Source: a bacterium (GTDB lineage Bacteria > Armatimonadota > Fimbriimonadia > Fimbriimonadales > Fimbriimonadaceae). From it: 64,000 nt of DNA. Below are positions 56,987 to 64,000 of the stretch, piece after piece; the first letter of the stretch is position 1; every line of letters begins with the position of its first letter. Where the stretch lies: the NCBI GenBank assembly GCA_027483535.1, contig JAIXUN010000003.1, forward strand, positions 682,001 through 746,000, given 5' to 3'. The position numbers were made by a program, and so were the translations under genes. Under the pieces are notes generated by a model that saw only the letters and a list, made by a program, of their open reading frames with translations, searched no databases and had not been told where the DNA came from.

Positions 56987-58096
56987 ATGGACCCGTTACG
57001 CATCGGCATCATCGGCACCGGAAACATCAGCGGAATTTATCTCGAAAACCTCCAGAAGTTCCCGTCCACTCAGGTGGTCGCAGTGGCCGACCTCCGACTT
57101 GAAACCGCTCAGGCGCAAGCCGACAAGTACGGAGTAGGATTGGTCCTCACCCCGGACGCGCTCATCGAGCATCCTGATGTGGATCTCGTGGTCAACCTCA
57201 CCATCCCTAAGGTCCACGGCGAGGTCGCTCTTCAGGTTGTTAAAGCCGGTAAGCACGTCCACAACGAGAAGCCCCTCACCCCGAACAAAGCAGAAGCCCG
57301 AGAACTGCTCGCGATTGCGAAAGAGAAGGGTCTGCGAGTCGGCTGTGCACCGGATACGTTCTTGGGTGCAGGTCACCAGAAAGTTCGAGAACTGATCGAG
57401 TCTGGAGCCATCGGAACGCCCGTAGCGGTTCATGGTTACATGACCTCCAACGGTCCCGAGGGCTGGCACCCGTCTCCGGAGTTCTTCTACAAGCCGGGAG
57501 CAGGTCCGCTGCTGGACATGGGTCCCTACTACCTCACCGCCTTTGTGAACATGTTCGGTCCGATCGACTACGTGACGGGCGCTACCCGGATCACGTTCCC
57601 CGAGCGCACCATCGGCAGCGAGCCGCTGAAGGGACAGAAGATCACCGTCGAGACGCCAACCTCGATTGCCGCGACCATGCAGTTTGCGAACGGCGTTGTC
57701 GGACAACTCTTCACCACTTTCGACTCCTTCCCGTTCCCGGGTCAGCCGAACATCGTGGTGTACGGATCGGAAGGCACCCTCGTGGTTCCCGACCCCAACA
57801 TGTTCAACGGTGAGATCAAACTCCGAAAGGGCTGGGGAGAGGCAGAAATTGTCGAATCCACCAAGCCGTTCAAGCAAAACTCTCGCGGATTGGCCGTTCT
57901 GGATATCGCCAAAGCGATCCAAGAGGGTCGAACCCACCGCGCTTCGGGCGACCTTGCGTTCCACGTTCTCGACGCGATGCTCTCGATTCTGGAAGCGGGC
58001 GATACCCACACCCAAATAAAGCTTGAATCCAAACCGGAACAACCCGCCCTCTTGAAGGATGGAGAGTTCCCGGACGAGAACACCCTTCTCGGCTAA
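56987..58096 (+). CDS. Gfo/Idh/MocA-family oxidoreductase
   Basis: NAD(P)-dependent oxidoreductase of the glucose-fructose oxidoreductase/inositol dehydrogenase family. In 369 residues: Rossmann motif IGIIGTGNISGIYLENL at the start, the EKPLTPNKAEA motif near residue 94 (catalytic Lys), and a C-terminal beta-sheet domain with a GPEGWHPSPEFFYKPGAGPLLDMGPYYL stretch near residue 152. The substrate, probably a sugar or cyclitol, cannot be assigned. It is followed 29 bases later by the OsmC gene. Confidence 0.92.
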   Translation: MDPLRIGIIGTGNISGIYLENLQKFPSTQVVAVADLRLETAQAQADKYGVGLVLTPDALIEHPDVDLVVNLTIPKVHGEVALQVVKAGKHVHNEKPLTPNKAEARELLAIAKEKGLRVGCAPDTFLGAGHQKVRELIESGAIGTPVAVHGYMTSNGPEGWHPSPEFFYKPGAGPLLDMGPYYLTAFVNMFGPIDYVTGATRITFPERTIGSEPLKGQKITVETPTSIAATMQFANGVVGQLFTTFDSFPFPGQPNIVVYGSEGTLVVPDPNMFNGEIKLRKGWGEAEIVESTKPFKQNSRGLAVLDIAKAIQEGRTHRASGDLAFHVLDAMLSILEAGDTHTQIKLESKPEQPALLKDGEFPDENTLLG

Positions 58097-58125
58097 TCGT
58101 CTCCAAAGGGACTTAACGAACAACA

Positions 58126-58539
58126 ATGGTTAGAGTTGACTGGACAGGCGGAATGGCTTTTGAATCCACTCCGCCAAGTGGAAACAAGTTCACGATGGAC
58201 GCCTATACCGATGTAGGCGGCGAGAACAAGGGGCCAACCCCCGTGGAAGCCCTTTTAAGCTCTATTGCGGCCTGTAGCGCAATGGACGTGATCTCTATTC
58301 TTCGCAAGAAGCAGCAGAGCGTCACCGCTTATCGAATCGAGGTCCAAGGTGTACGCGGACCGGAAGGGACGTACCCGCGACCCTTTCAATCGATCACGCT
58401 GAAGCACATCGTCAGCGGCGAGAATTTGGATCCCGCGGCGGTGCAACGCGCCGTTCAACTGAGCGACGAAAAGTATTGCACGGTTATCACCACGCTTCGA
58501 GCGGCCCCACAGGTCGCTTCCGAGTGGTCGATTGAGTAA
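58126..58539 (+). CDS. OsmC/Ohr-family protein
   Basis: 137 residues. OsmC-family proteins reduce organic hydroperoxides with a Cys pair. Here Cys occurs in SIAACSAMDVISILRK near residue 52 and in EKYCTVITTL near residue 119, matching the two family positions, with GPTPVEALL just before the first. It resembles the YhfA-like subgroup more than classical Ohr. It is probably cotranscribed with the preceding oxidoreductase and ends at a bidirectional terminator. Confidence 0.85.
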   Translation: MVRVDWTGGMAFESTPPSGNKFTMDAYTDVGGENKGPTPVEALLSSIAACSAMDVISILRKKQQSVTAYRIEVQGVRGPEGTYPRPFQSITLKHIVSGENLDPAAVQRAVQLSDEKYCTVITTLRAAPQVASEWSIE

Positions 58540-58561
58540 CCGGTAGCTGGAATCAAACGAA

Positions 58562-58592
58562 AAAACGCCCTCGTCGATGACGAGGGCGTTTT
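58562..58592. terminator. Bidirectional terminator between osmC-like and NYN genes
   Basis: Perfect 14-bp stem AAAACGCCCTCGTC / GACGAGGGCGTTTT with GAT loop; A run on the left and T run on the right. Confidence 0.92.
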
Positions 58593-58595
58593 GCT

Positions 58596-59531
58596 TTACT
58601 TGCCGAGCGGGTTCATCTCGCGAACATCCGGGTGATTCCAGTTCACGATCAGCACCGAGTAGTCGAATGGGTCTCCGCGACGCTTTTCGATCTTAACCGC
58701 GCCGTACTCGACCATGGTCGAGATCACCGCTTTTCGCTCGTACTCGGCAAGGTGTTGCATGGCTTGTCGGAGCTTGTTGAGATAAGGCGAGATGAAGACT
58801 TCTGGTTTCTCGCCGTAGTTGGTGAGCAGGATCTCCAACGCCTCCACCGCATCCTGGTTGAACAATCGCTGAGGCTTGGCAAAGGCAACTTCCGGCGGTC
58901 GATATTCCTCGGCGACCACGCGCTGCTTTTCAACCGCCACCGCCTCGGCTTGCTGATTCCGTTGATGGCGCTCTTCCCGACGTCGCTCTTCGCCCACTTC
59001 GAGTTCGGACTGGCTGACCTTTCCAAGGAGCGTGAATGCATCGACGTACCCTTTGCCAACGTTCATCAGAAGGTCGCCTGAAATGTTGTCCTTAAACGCG
59101 ACCGCGAAAACCTCTTTGGCGTGCTTCTTAAGGTGTTGAATGACCGGGATGTAGTCCCGATCGCCCGCCATAAACAGGAATGTGCCGATCTCCTTACGCG
59201 TGTAAAGAGTCTCCATCACGTCGATGCACAAGCGCATGTCTGCGGCATTCTTGTGATCGGTACCGACGACGTTGTGGGTTTCCACACCGATGAGATACAG
59301 GTCGCCCATTGGGCTCACCTCAAGCTGCTCAAAGTCTGCGTAGGCGTGCTGAATGATGACCCGTCGGTTGCTGTCCTTTTCAATATGATCTCGGACGGTC
59401 CGGATCAGCTCCAGGGTCACTTCTTGGGTTCGATTTTCGTCGACGAGGCGATTGCTCAGATAGTGAAAAACATTCTCGTAGTCAATGAACAGAGCCACAT
59501 AATTTGGGGAAAGTCCTAACATATCCTTCAT
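58596..59531 (-). CDS. NYN-domain protein (LabA/DUF88 type)
   Basis: 311 residues. The N-terminal PIN-like NYN nuclease domain (about 8-170) carries the conserved acidic residues in VALFIDYENVFHYL, HKNAADMRLCIDVMETL and FLFMAGDRDYIPVIQHL. The C-terminal half has a charged, Glu/Arg/Gln-rich helix (about 175-210, EERRREERHQRNQQ) and a final winged-helix-like region of the kind (LOTUS/OST-HTH-like) often joined to NYN domains; that last point is inference. Probably an RNA-processing or RNA-binding protein. The immediate upstream region holds a TTGAA/TTCAA repeat. Confidence 0.85.
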   Translation of the reverse strand: MKDMLGLSPNYVALFIDYENVFHYLSNRLVDENRTQEVTLELIRTVRDHIEKDSNRRVIIQHAYADFEQLEVSPMGDLYLIGVETHNVVGTDHKNAADMRLCIDVMETLYTRKEIGTFLFMAGDRDYIPVIQHLKKHAKEVFAVAFKDNISGDLLMNVGKGYVDAFTLLGKVSQSELEVGEERRREERHQRNQQAEAVAVEKQRVVAEEYRPPEVAFAKPQRLFNQDAVEALEILLTNYGEKPEVFISPYLNKLRQAMQHLAEYERKAVISTMVEYGAVKIEKRRGDPFDYSVLIVNWNHPDVREMNPLGK

Positions 59532-59606
59532 ATTGAACTATTTCAAGTCCGGTTTGGTGCCCCAATCCACCGAGCAATATGTGCGGATTTAGCGATATAT
59601 CGCGCT

Positions 59607-60359
59607 TTAATCTGGGCGTTCTGAACCCGCAACAGGCGTCGAACTTTGTTGCGTCATGAACACAAAAAGAATGCTCCAGGCAGCTTCGGCAAGCAGCGAA
59701 AACGGAAACTGCAGCAGCGTGGGCAAGGTGTATAAGCAGCAAAGAACGGGAACCCAAAAAGCCCAGCACATGAGCACGCCCGGAACGATCTGCATGAGAT
59801 AGAACCGATCTCGTAACTCGCGAGCGAATGTTTCTCGCTGGAAGTTGTGGTACCGCCAGCGAAACATAATCGTTGCCGTTGGGATGGAGAGGAGCGGCGA
59901 GAAAACCAACTGATCGATCAGGGTCTTGGTGATCACCACCGATGGCGTTGCCTGACCTCCGAGCGTCGCGGTGAGGACCTGATAGAAGAGATCCACCTGC
60001 ACGCCAACGATTCCGTAAACCAAGCCGTTGAATGCCGACTCCTGCAGCCAACGTTTGCTGACCGATCTCAGCCGTCCGGTGAACAACTTCGCAAGCTCGG
60101 GAACCACCGCACCTGCCACCATGCCGCCGAAAAAGGCAAAGGCGAGGCCGCCACGAGCCTTGACGGTTTCAACCACCTTCAAAGACTCTTGCAGTGCCGG
60201 GGTTTGGTAGTAGGCGACAACCAAAATGAGCGCCACCAACTGGATGACCGCAATGGGAACCCAGTTGCCCCGAATGGCCTGAATGCCTGGTTCAACCGCC
60301 TGCCGTAAGGTCCATTTACTCCGCGCTTTTGGACTTGGCGAGGTTTGTAAATTTGGCAT
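59607..60359 (-). CDS. Membrane protein, possible Mpv17/PMP22-like family
   Basis: 250 residues with about five hydrophobic segments (about 33-50, 72-88, 110-130, 150-166, 193-235). The central part (NGLVYGIVGVQVDLFYQVL... ITKTLIDQLVFSPL) matches the Mpv17/PMP22 pattern of a Gly-rich helix followed by W/F-Y and a K-x-x-x-DQ motif. The C-terminus (WAFWVPVLCCLYTLPTLLQFPFSLLAEAAW) could be the family's final two helices. Known members are mostly eukaryotic organelle channels. The call is by eye and moderately confident. There is no visible ribosome-binding site. Confidence 0.5.
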   Translation of the reverse strand: MPNLQTSPSPKARSKWTLRQAVEPGIQAIRGNWVPIAVIQLVALILVVAYYQTPALQESLKVVETVKARGGLAFAFFGGMVAGAVVPELAKLFTGRLRSVSKRWLQESAFNGLVYGIVGVQVDLFYQVLTATLGGQATPSVVITKTLIDQLVFSPLLSIPTATIMFRWRYHNFQRETFARELRDRFYLMQIVPGVLMCWAFWVPVLCCLYTLPTLLQFPFSLLAEAAWSILFVFMTQQSSTPVAGSERPD

Positions 60360-60558
60360 TGCGGGTCCAAGAAAGGGGGCGACGCGGGCGGAGTCGTTTT
60401 CTGCCCAGCCATAGCGGAGCGTACCAAACCTGCTTCAACGGTCGCCGGGAATGCCCTAGAAGAGAGATGCGAGGGTGCATCGAACCTGCAATCGCAAAAA
60501 AATCAACGAATTTTAAGAATTATTCACACAATTCACTAATTTTAACTTAGATTTACGT

Positions 60559-60577
60559 CGATCCCCGAGGGGGATCG
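60559..60577 (+). other. Hairpin just upstream of porin gene
   Basis: CGATCCCC-GAG-GGGGATCG, a perfect 8-bp stem ending 10 bases before the ATG at 60588. The 228-base region upstream is AT-rich near 60495-60555 and probably holds the promoter (TAGATT at about 60548). Confidence 0.45.
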
Positions 60578-60587
60578 ATTTGAAGAC

Positions 60588-61787
60588 ATGATAGGGCTGG
60601 AAACTGTGGTTGCATCCGCACTTGCGACGATGCACCTAGGCTCGCCAACAAACGCAAACTCGATCGCCGAAGCTCGTAGCATTGCCCCGTCTCCGCGGAT
60701 TGCATCGCGGACTTCTCCGAAGAAGGCGAAGAAAGCAGCAGACGCCGAAGCTCCGAAATGGAACATCAGCGGACATTTGGATTTTTACTACCAGTATGAT
60801 TTTGGCAAGCCAGGTGTAGGAGCCGATCTCGTGGGTCGAGCGTTCGACGTTCGGAACGAGTCGTTCAGCCTCGCATCGGCACAGGTCAACATCGTTCGAC
60901 CGCCGACCGAATCCGAACCGTTCGGACTGACTTTAAACCTTGTTGCCGGTCGAAATGCTGACCTGCTCGTAGCCGCTCGACAGCCAAACGAGACCGCATA
61001 CAAGCTGCTGCAACAGGCCTACGGCACCTACGACGACCACAAAGGGCTCACCATCGACTTTGGTAAGTTCACCACTTGGGTCGGTTTTGAGGTTCTGGCA
61101 ACGCCGGATAACCCCAACTACTCACTGTCTCACTTGTTCAACTTCGGTCAGCCGTTCTGGCACACCGGAATCCGAGCCTCGAAGAAGATCAGCGACAAAC
61201 TCGCCTTCACGGGCGCGGTTGTGAACGGATGGAACGAGGTTGAGGACACGAACGGAGCAAAGTCTCTCGGTTTCGGATTGGTTTACACCTGCGACGCGAA
61301 CGATACGTTCATCCTCAACTACCTCGGTGGAAATGAGGGTGCGGGTGTAGTCAACGGAGCCGGCTTTACCGCGTTGGGCGAATGGAACGTTCAGGTGGTC
61401 GACTTCGACTACATTCGAACCTTTGGCAAGAAGTTCAAGATGATCTTCGACGGCACGTACGCCAGCGCAACGGGTAACTCCGCAGGAACGACGAGTGGCA
61501 ACTGGTACGGCTTTGAAGTTCACGCGATTGCTGAACTGAACGATCGGCAGAACCTCGCCATCCGATACGACACCTTCAAAGATCATGAAGGTCTCCGATT
61601 CTTCGGTGTCGGAAACTCGGGCTCGCTGTCTTCGCTCACGGCAACTTGGAACTACGCGGTCACGCCGTCGTCTCAGTTCCGCGTTGAACTGCGCCGAGAC
61701 TTCTCGTCGGCGAACTCATTTGTGTCCGATTCTGGAAACAAATCGAACCGAACGACGCTCACCGTCGCCCAGGCCATCCGCTTCTAA
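60588..61787 (+). CDS. Outer-membrane beta-barrel porin (OmpL-like, BBP2 type)
   Basis: 399 residues. After an N-terminal export region and a Lys/Ala-rich linker (to about 60), alternating hydrophobic/polar strands run to the end: ISGHLDFYYQYDFG near residue 63, GLTLNLVAGRNADLL, IDFGKFTTWVGFEVL, GQPFWHTGIRASKKISDKLAFTGAVVNGWNE, and a closing C-terminal strand ending in Phe (VAQAIRF), as required for outer-membrane insertion. It forms a diffusion pore; solute preference is unknown. This gene is strong evidence that the organism is diderm. The signal peptide is atypical. Confidence 0.85.
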   Translation: MIGLETVVASALATMHLGSPTNANSIAEARSIAPSPRIASRTSPKKAKKAADAEAPKWNISGHLDFYYQYDFGKPGVGADLVGRAFDVRNESFSLASAQVNIVRPPTESEPFGLTLNLVAGRNADLLVAARQPNETAYKLLQQAYGTYDDHKGLTIDFGKFTTWVGFEVLATPDNPNYSLSHLFNFGQPFWHTGIRASKKISDKLAFTGAVVNGWNEVEDTNGAKSLGFGLVYTCDANDTFILNYLGGNEGAGVVNGAGFTALGEWNVQVVDFDYIRTFGKKFKMIFDGTYASATGNSAGTTSGNWYGFEVHAIAELNDRQNLAIRYDTFKDHEGLRFFGVGNSGSLSSLTATWNYAVTPSSQFRVELRRDFSSANSFVSDSGNKSNRTTLTVAQAIRF

Positions 61788-61800
61788 GCGGGTAATCATA

Positions 61801-61833
61801 AAAAAGGGAGGGCTATATGCCCTCCTTTTTTGG
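61801..61833. terminator. Bidirectional terminator between porin and M14 peptidase genes
   Basis: Stem AAAAGGGAGGGC / GCCCTCCTTTTT (one U-G pair) with a TATAT-containing loop; A run left and T run right serve both convergent genes. Confidence 0.9.
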
Positions 61834-61849
61834 TCTTCAAAGCTCCCGA

Positions 61850-63550
61850 TTAACCGACGGTGACGATCTTTCGAACCGTGCCCGCGCGCTCATGTTTCGC
61901 GATGATTTCGTAGGTGCCGGGTTCGACAATCCACTCAAGCACCGCGACATCGGTCGTTTCATCCATCGACCAGCCCCATCCGCCAACCATGGTGTGACTG
62001 TAGCCCGTGAGCTGACCGTAGTCTTTCCTCAATTCGCCGGAGACCAGCCACGACGGCTCAGACTCTCCGGGCTTGGGCCAAGAGACACGGTCCCCATTCT
62101 CGTCGAGCTTGTAAATCTCACCGATCACTCCTCGACAGAGCTTCTTGGTAGCCGCTTGTTTGGTCACCGAAGTTGGAAGCCAACCTGTGTTTTGAACCGC
62201 AAAGCGCAGACGAGTATTCCCGCCAACTTCCGCTGATTCGAACGCCCGCTCCTTAAGGCAAGGACCCGTGCCCGCATGCCAGATCGCCCATTCGGCGAGC
62301 GGAGTGATCTCTTTGTCCAAGAGCTTGGGAGGAGGGTTTCGGAAGGCGTACAGGGCGTTCCATCCACCAATCTCCAGGTTCCCGAGTTGCGGATGCTCGA
62401 ACTCATACCAATCGATGTAGCCCTCACCGTCGAGTTGCTCGTCTGCCCATTTGAGCATTTGAACGTCGTGCTCGAACGGGTGATCGCGGAACCAGTCGAT
62501 GAACTTGTAATCGGTGATGCCGGCTTGCTTGGGCGGAGCCCAAATCTCCACCGTCCAAGCAAAGACGCCGCGATGGTCGAACATCCAATCGTCGAATGTG
62601 CCGGATATGACCTCTTTGGGGTGATAGCGGAAATCGTGATAGACCGCAATGTCGGGGTAACCCGTCATCTCTTTGCCCTTTGCCCCCAGCTTCTGATAAG
62701 CCCACAGATCTTCGGTGGGAATATCCGCATCCGGGAATCGGCTCGGTGGTCGAAGCAGAACACCACTGTAGGTGTGGAAAGTGATGGCGGAGCAGATGTT
62801 CGGTCGATCAAAGATGGCCTGAACCGCCGCCCGAATTTCAGGCTCGCTGGTGGGATAAGGACCCGCGCCGTACTGCTCGTTCTCTTGTCTCCACCCTCCG
62901 GGGAAGTTGCGGTTCATGTCGAGCCCCTGCTTCTGCTTGCGGGTTCGCATCGTCATGCCATCAAACGCTTGGAAGAGTCCCTCCGGAATGACGCGATAGT
63001 AGTCGCCACCCGTCTCGCCGGGCTCTCGAAGCTTCATGAGTCGGGGTTCCTCCTCGCTGATCTTCCAAGGACCGTTGGGGTCCTTGACTCGCATGGAGAG
63101 AATGCGACCATCGCCGTCGACGTCTTGTTTGTCGAGTCCTTCAATATCCTCCTCGTCGTACGGATACGGCCGAGTCGAGCTTCGAATGATGCGAGGTACC
63201 TCTTCTAGCGCCCACTCCGCACCGTCGGGACCGAGTCGCGGAACCAGGTAGAACACGCGATCCTTCAGAAGGGCAGGACGCTCGGTGACAAGCTTGTAAA
63301 GAATCTTGAGGACGGCGGTGGTGGCGCTCACTTCGCTGGCGTGAATGTTCCCATCGCACCAGAAGCCGGGCTTCTCCAGGGGATCGCCCTTGGCAAATTC
63401 GGTGACCGTTACCAGCCAAATGTTTCGACCCTCGTAGCTTTTCCCGATCGACTCAAGGCGAACGAGGTCGGGATACTCCGCTACAAAGGCCTGCAGAATC
63501 TCGGTGAGTTCCGCGTATCGGATGTACCGATCGAAGGGGACCTGTGGCAT
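61850..63550 (-). CDS. M14-family zinc carboxypeptidase
   Basis: 566 residues. Metal and catalytic residues: HxxE in CDGNIHASEVSATT near residue 93, the third zinc ligand His in AITFHTYSGVLLRPP near residue 259, and the general base Glu in FAWTVEIWAPP near residue 335. A C-terminal beta domain (about 440-566) follows the catalytic core. No signal peptide is seen. It has TAACCT 6 bases before the ATG and is divergent from the ABC exporter gene. Confidence 0.9.
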   Translation of the reverse strand: MPQVPFDRYIRYAELTEILQAFVAEYPDLVRLESIGKSYEGRNIWLVTVTEFAKGDPLEKPGFWCDGNIHASEVSATTAVLKILYKLVTERPALLKDRVFYLVPRLGPDGAEWALEEVPRIIRSSTRPYPYDEEDIEGLDKQDVDGDGRILSMRVKDPNGPWKISEEEPRLMKLREPGETGGDYYRVIPEGLFQAFDGMTMRTRKQKQGLDMNRNFPGGWRQENEQYGAGPYPTSEPEIRAAVQAIFDRPNICSAITFHTYSGVLLRPPSRFPDADIPTEDLWAYQKLGAKGKEMTGYPDIAVYHDFRYHPKEVISGTFDDWMFDHRGVFAWTVEIWAPPKQAGITDYKFIDWFRDHPFEHDVQMLKWADEQLDGEGYIDWYEFEHPQLGNLEIGGWNALYAFRNPPPKLLDKEITPLAEWAIWHAGTGPCLKERAFESAEVGGNTRLRFAVQNTGWLPTSVTKQAATKKLCRGVIGEIYKLDENGDRVSWPKPGESEPSWLVSGELRKDYGQLTGYSHTMVGGWGWSMDETTDVAVLEWIVEPGTYEIIAKHERAGTVRKIVTVG

Positions 63551-63556
63551 GAACCG

Positions 63557-63562
63557 AGGTTA
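63557..63562 (-). promoter_or_regulatory. Putative -10 hexamer of M14 peptidase gene
   Basis: TAACCT on the minus strand, exactly 6 bases before the ATG at 63550. Same hexamer and spacing as the M28 peptidase and ABC exporter genes. Confidence 0.5.
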
Positions 63563-63619
63563 CCGTCTCCTCACTGCACCCATTGAATCTGTTCATGAAA
63601 CGGACTCGCAGGAATGGCG

Positions 63620-63625
63620 TAACCT
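63620..63625 (+). promoter_or_regulatory. Putative -10 hexamer of ABC exporter gene
   Basis: TAACCT, exactly 6 bases before the GTG start at 63632. Confidence 0.5.
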
Positions 63626-63631
63626 AGAAAC

Positions 63632-64000
63632 GTGCAATCGCCTTCGGCTAACCCTTATCGCAAGCTCGACTGGGGAATCATCAAACGCCTGCTCCAACTG
63701 GCGATTCCACATAAGCGGTCTTTGGCCCTCGCTGGCGTGCTGGGAGTCCTCGCGACGGTCGTTCAACTGGCGCTGCCCTACGTTGCCAAGCAGGCGGTTG
63801 ATGAAGTTGGCAAAACTCAATCGGTCGCTCAAATAGACCGTGCCGCCGCGCTGATCATCGGACTTTTTCTCATCTCCGCGACCTTTGGGTTCCTGCAGTT
63901 CGTGATCCTTTCCAAGACGGGCAACCGCATCGTCAACGACCTTCGAAAGAACCTGTTCGCCCACTTGCAGCGACTCCCGGTCTCGTACTTCGACAAGCAC
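63632..64000 (+). CDS. ABC exporter (MsbA/LmrA type), N-terminal membrane part, truncated by window edge
   Basis: The frame from GTG 63632 stays open to the window end (123 codons), so only the start is seen. It contains two hydrophobic segments (about 31-52, LALAGVLGVLATVVQLALPYV, and about 80-100, ALIIGLFLISATFGFLQFVI) and then RIVNDLRKNLFAHLQRLPVSYFDKH, the hallmark of the first coupling region in type IV ABC exporters. The ATPase domain lies beyond the window. Substrate unknown. There is no Shine-Dalgarno; TAACCT lies 6 bases upstream of GTG. Confidence 0.85.
   Translation, partial: MQSPSANPYRKLDWGIIKRLLQLAIPHKRSLALAGVLGVLATVVQLALPYVAKQAVDEVGKTQSVAQIDRAAALIIGLFLISATFGFLQFVILSKTGNRIVNDLRKNLFAHLQRLPVSYFDKH

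Overview
The window is one contiguous stretch of a GC-moderate bacterial chromosome, densely packed with housekeeping genes on both strands. A beta-barrel porin of the OmpL type, a CsgG-type protein, a lipoprotein and many Sec-exported proteins indicate a diderm. The mix (DUF1800 protein, DUF5009 acyltransferase, paired flotillins with NfeD, fused nucleotidyltransferase/phosphomannomutase, split amino-acid operons) fits Armatimonadota, most likely class Fimbriimonadia. That assignment is inference from gene content, not from a marker comparison.

Layout. 1-5.0 kb: 3' end of dnaA, a creatininase-family gene, hflX, prmC, def and fmt (translation and its quality control). 5.1-10.2 kb: membrane-anchored beta-propeller, Thr/Gly repeat lipoprotein, phoU, CNNM/CorC transporter and polysaccharide deacetylase. 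10.4-14.9 kb: metallo-beta-lactamase-fold hydrolase, DUF1015-like protein, prenyl diphosphate synthase and ftsZ. 14.95-16.2 kb: a gene-free island of hairpin-rich repeats containing two MITE-like elements, followed by two unknown exported proteins. 17.7-22.1 kb (mostly minus strand): VOC protein, dapF coupled to a large unknown coiled-coil protein, thioesterase, small membrane protein. 22.4-30.4 kb: ManC-like fusion, unknown protein, clan-A-like glycosidase, dut, zinc-ribbon/TPR protein, sugar-phosphate isomerase-like protein, DUF5009 protein. 30.5-33.7 kb: a two-gene operon of a tandem CsgG-domain protein and a secreted caspase. 33.8-46.2 kb: speE, then a branched-chain amino-acid operon ilvB-ilvN-ilvC-ilvA-ilvD behind a leader peptide and attenuator, then gltB. 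46.3-49.6 kb: NfeD plus two flotillins. 49.7-55.3 kb: fhs, ftsY, M28 peptidase, CCA-adding enzyme. 55.4-64 kb: DUF1800, Gfo/Idh oxidoreductase, OsmC, NYN-domain protein, Mpv17-like membrane protein, porin, M14 carboxypeptidase and the 5' end of an ABC exporter.

Regulation. Two initiation styles are visible. Internal operon genes have Shine-Dalgarno sequences or overlapping stop/start codons (ATGA, GTGA, TTGA, TAATG). Many first genes instead have a -10-like hexamer (TAACCT, CATAAT, CACAAT, TACGCT) only 6-9 bases before the start codon, which suggests leaderless or nearly leaderless mRNAs. The clearest regulatory device is the ilv leader: a 28-codon peptide rich in Val, Leu and Ile codons, a terminator, and a perfectly complementary antiterminator strand just after the leader stop codon.
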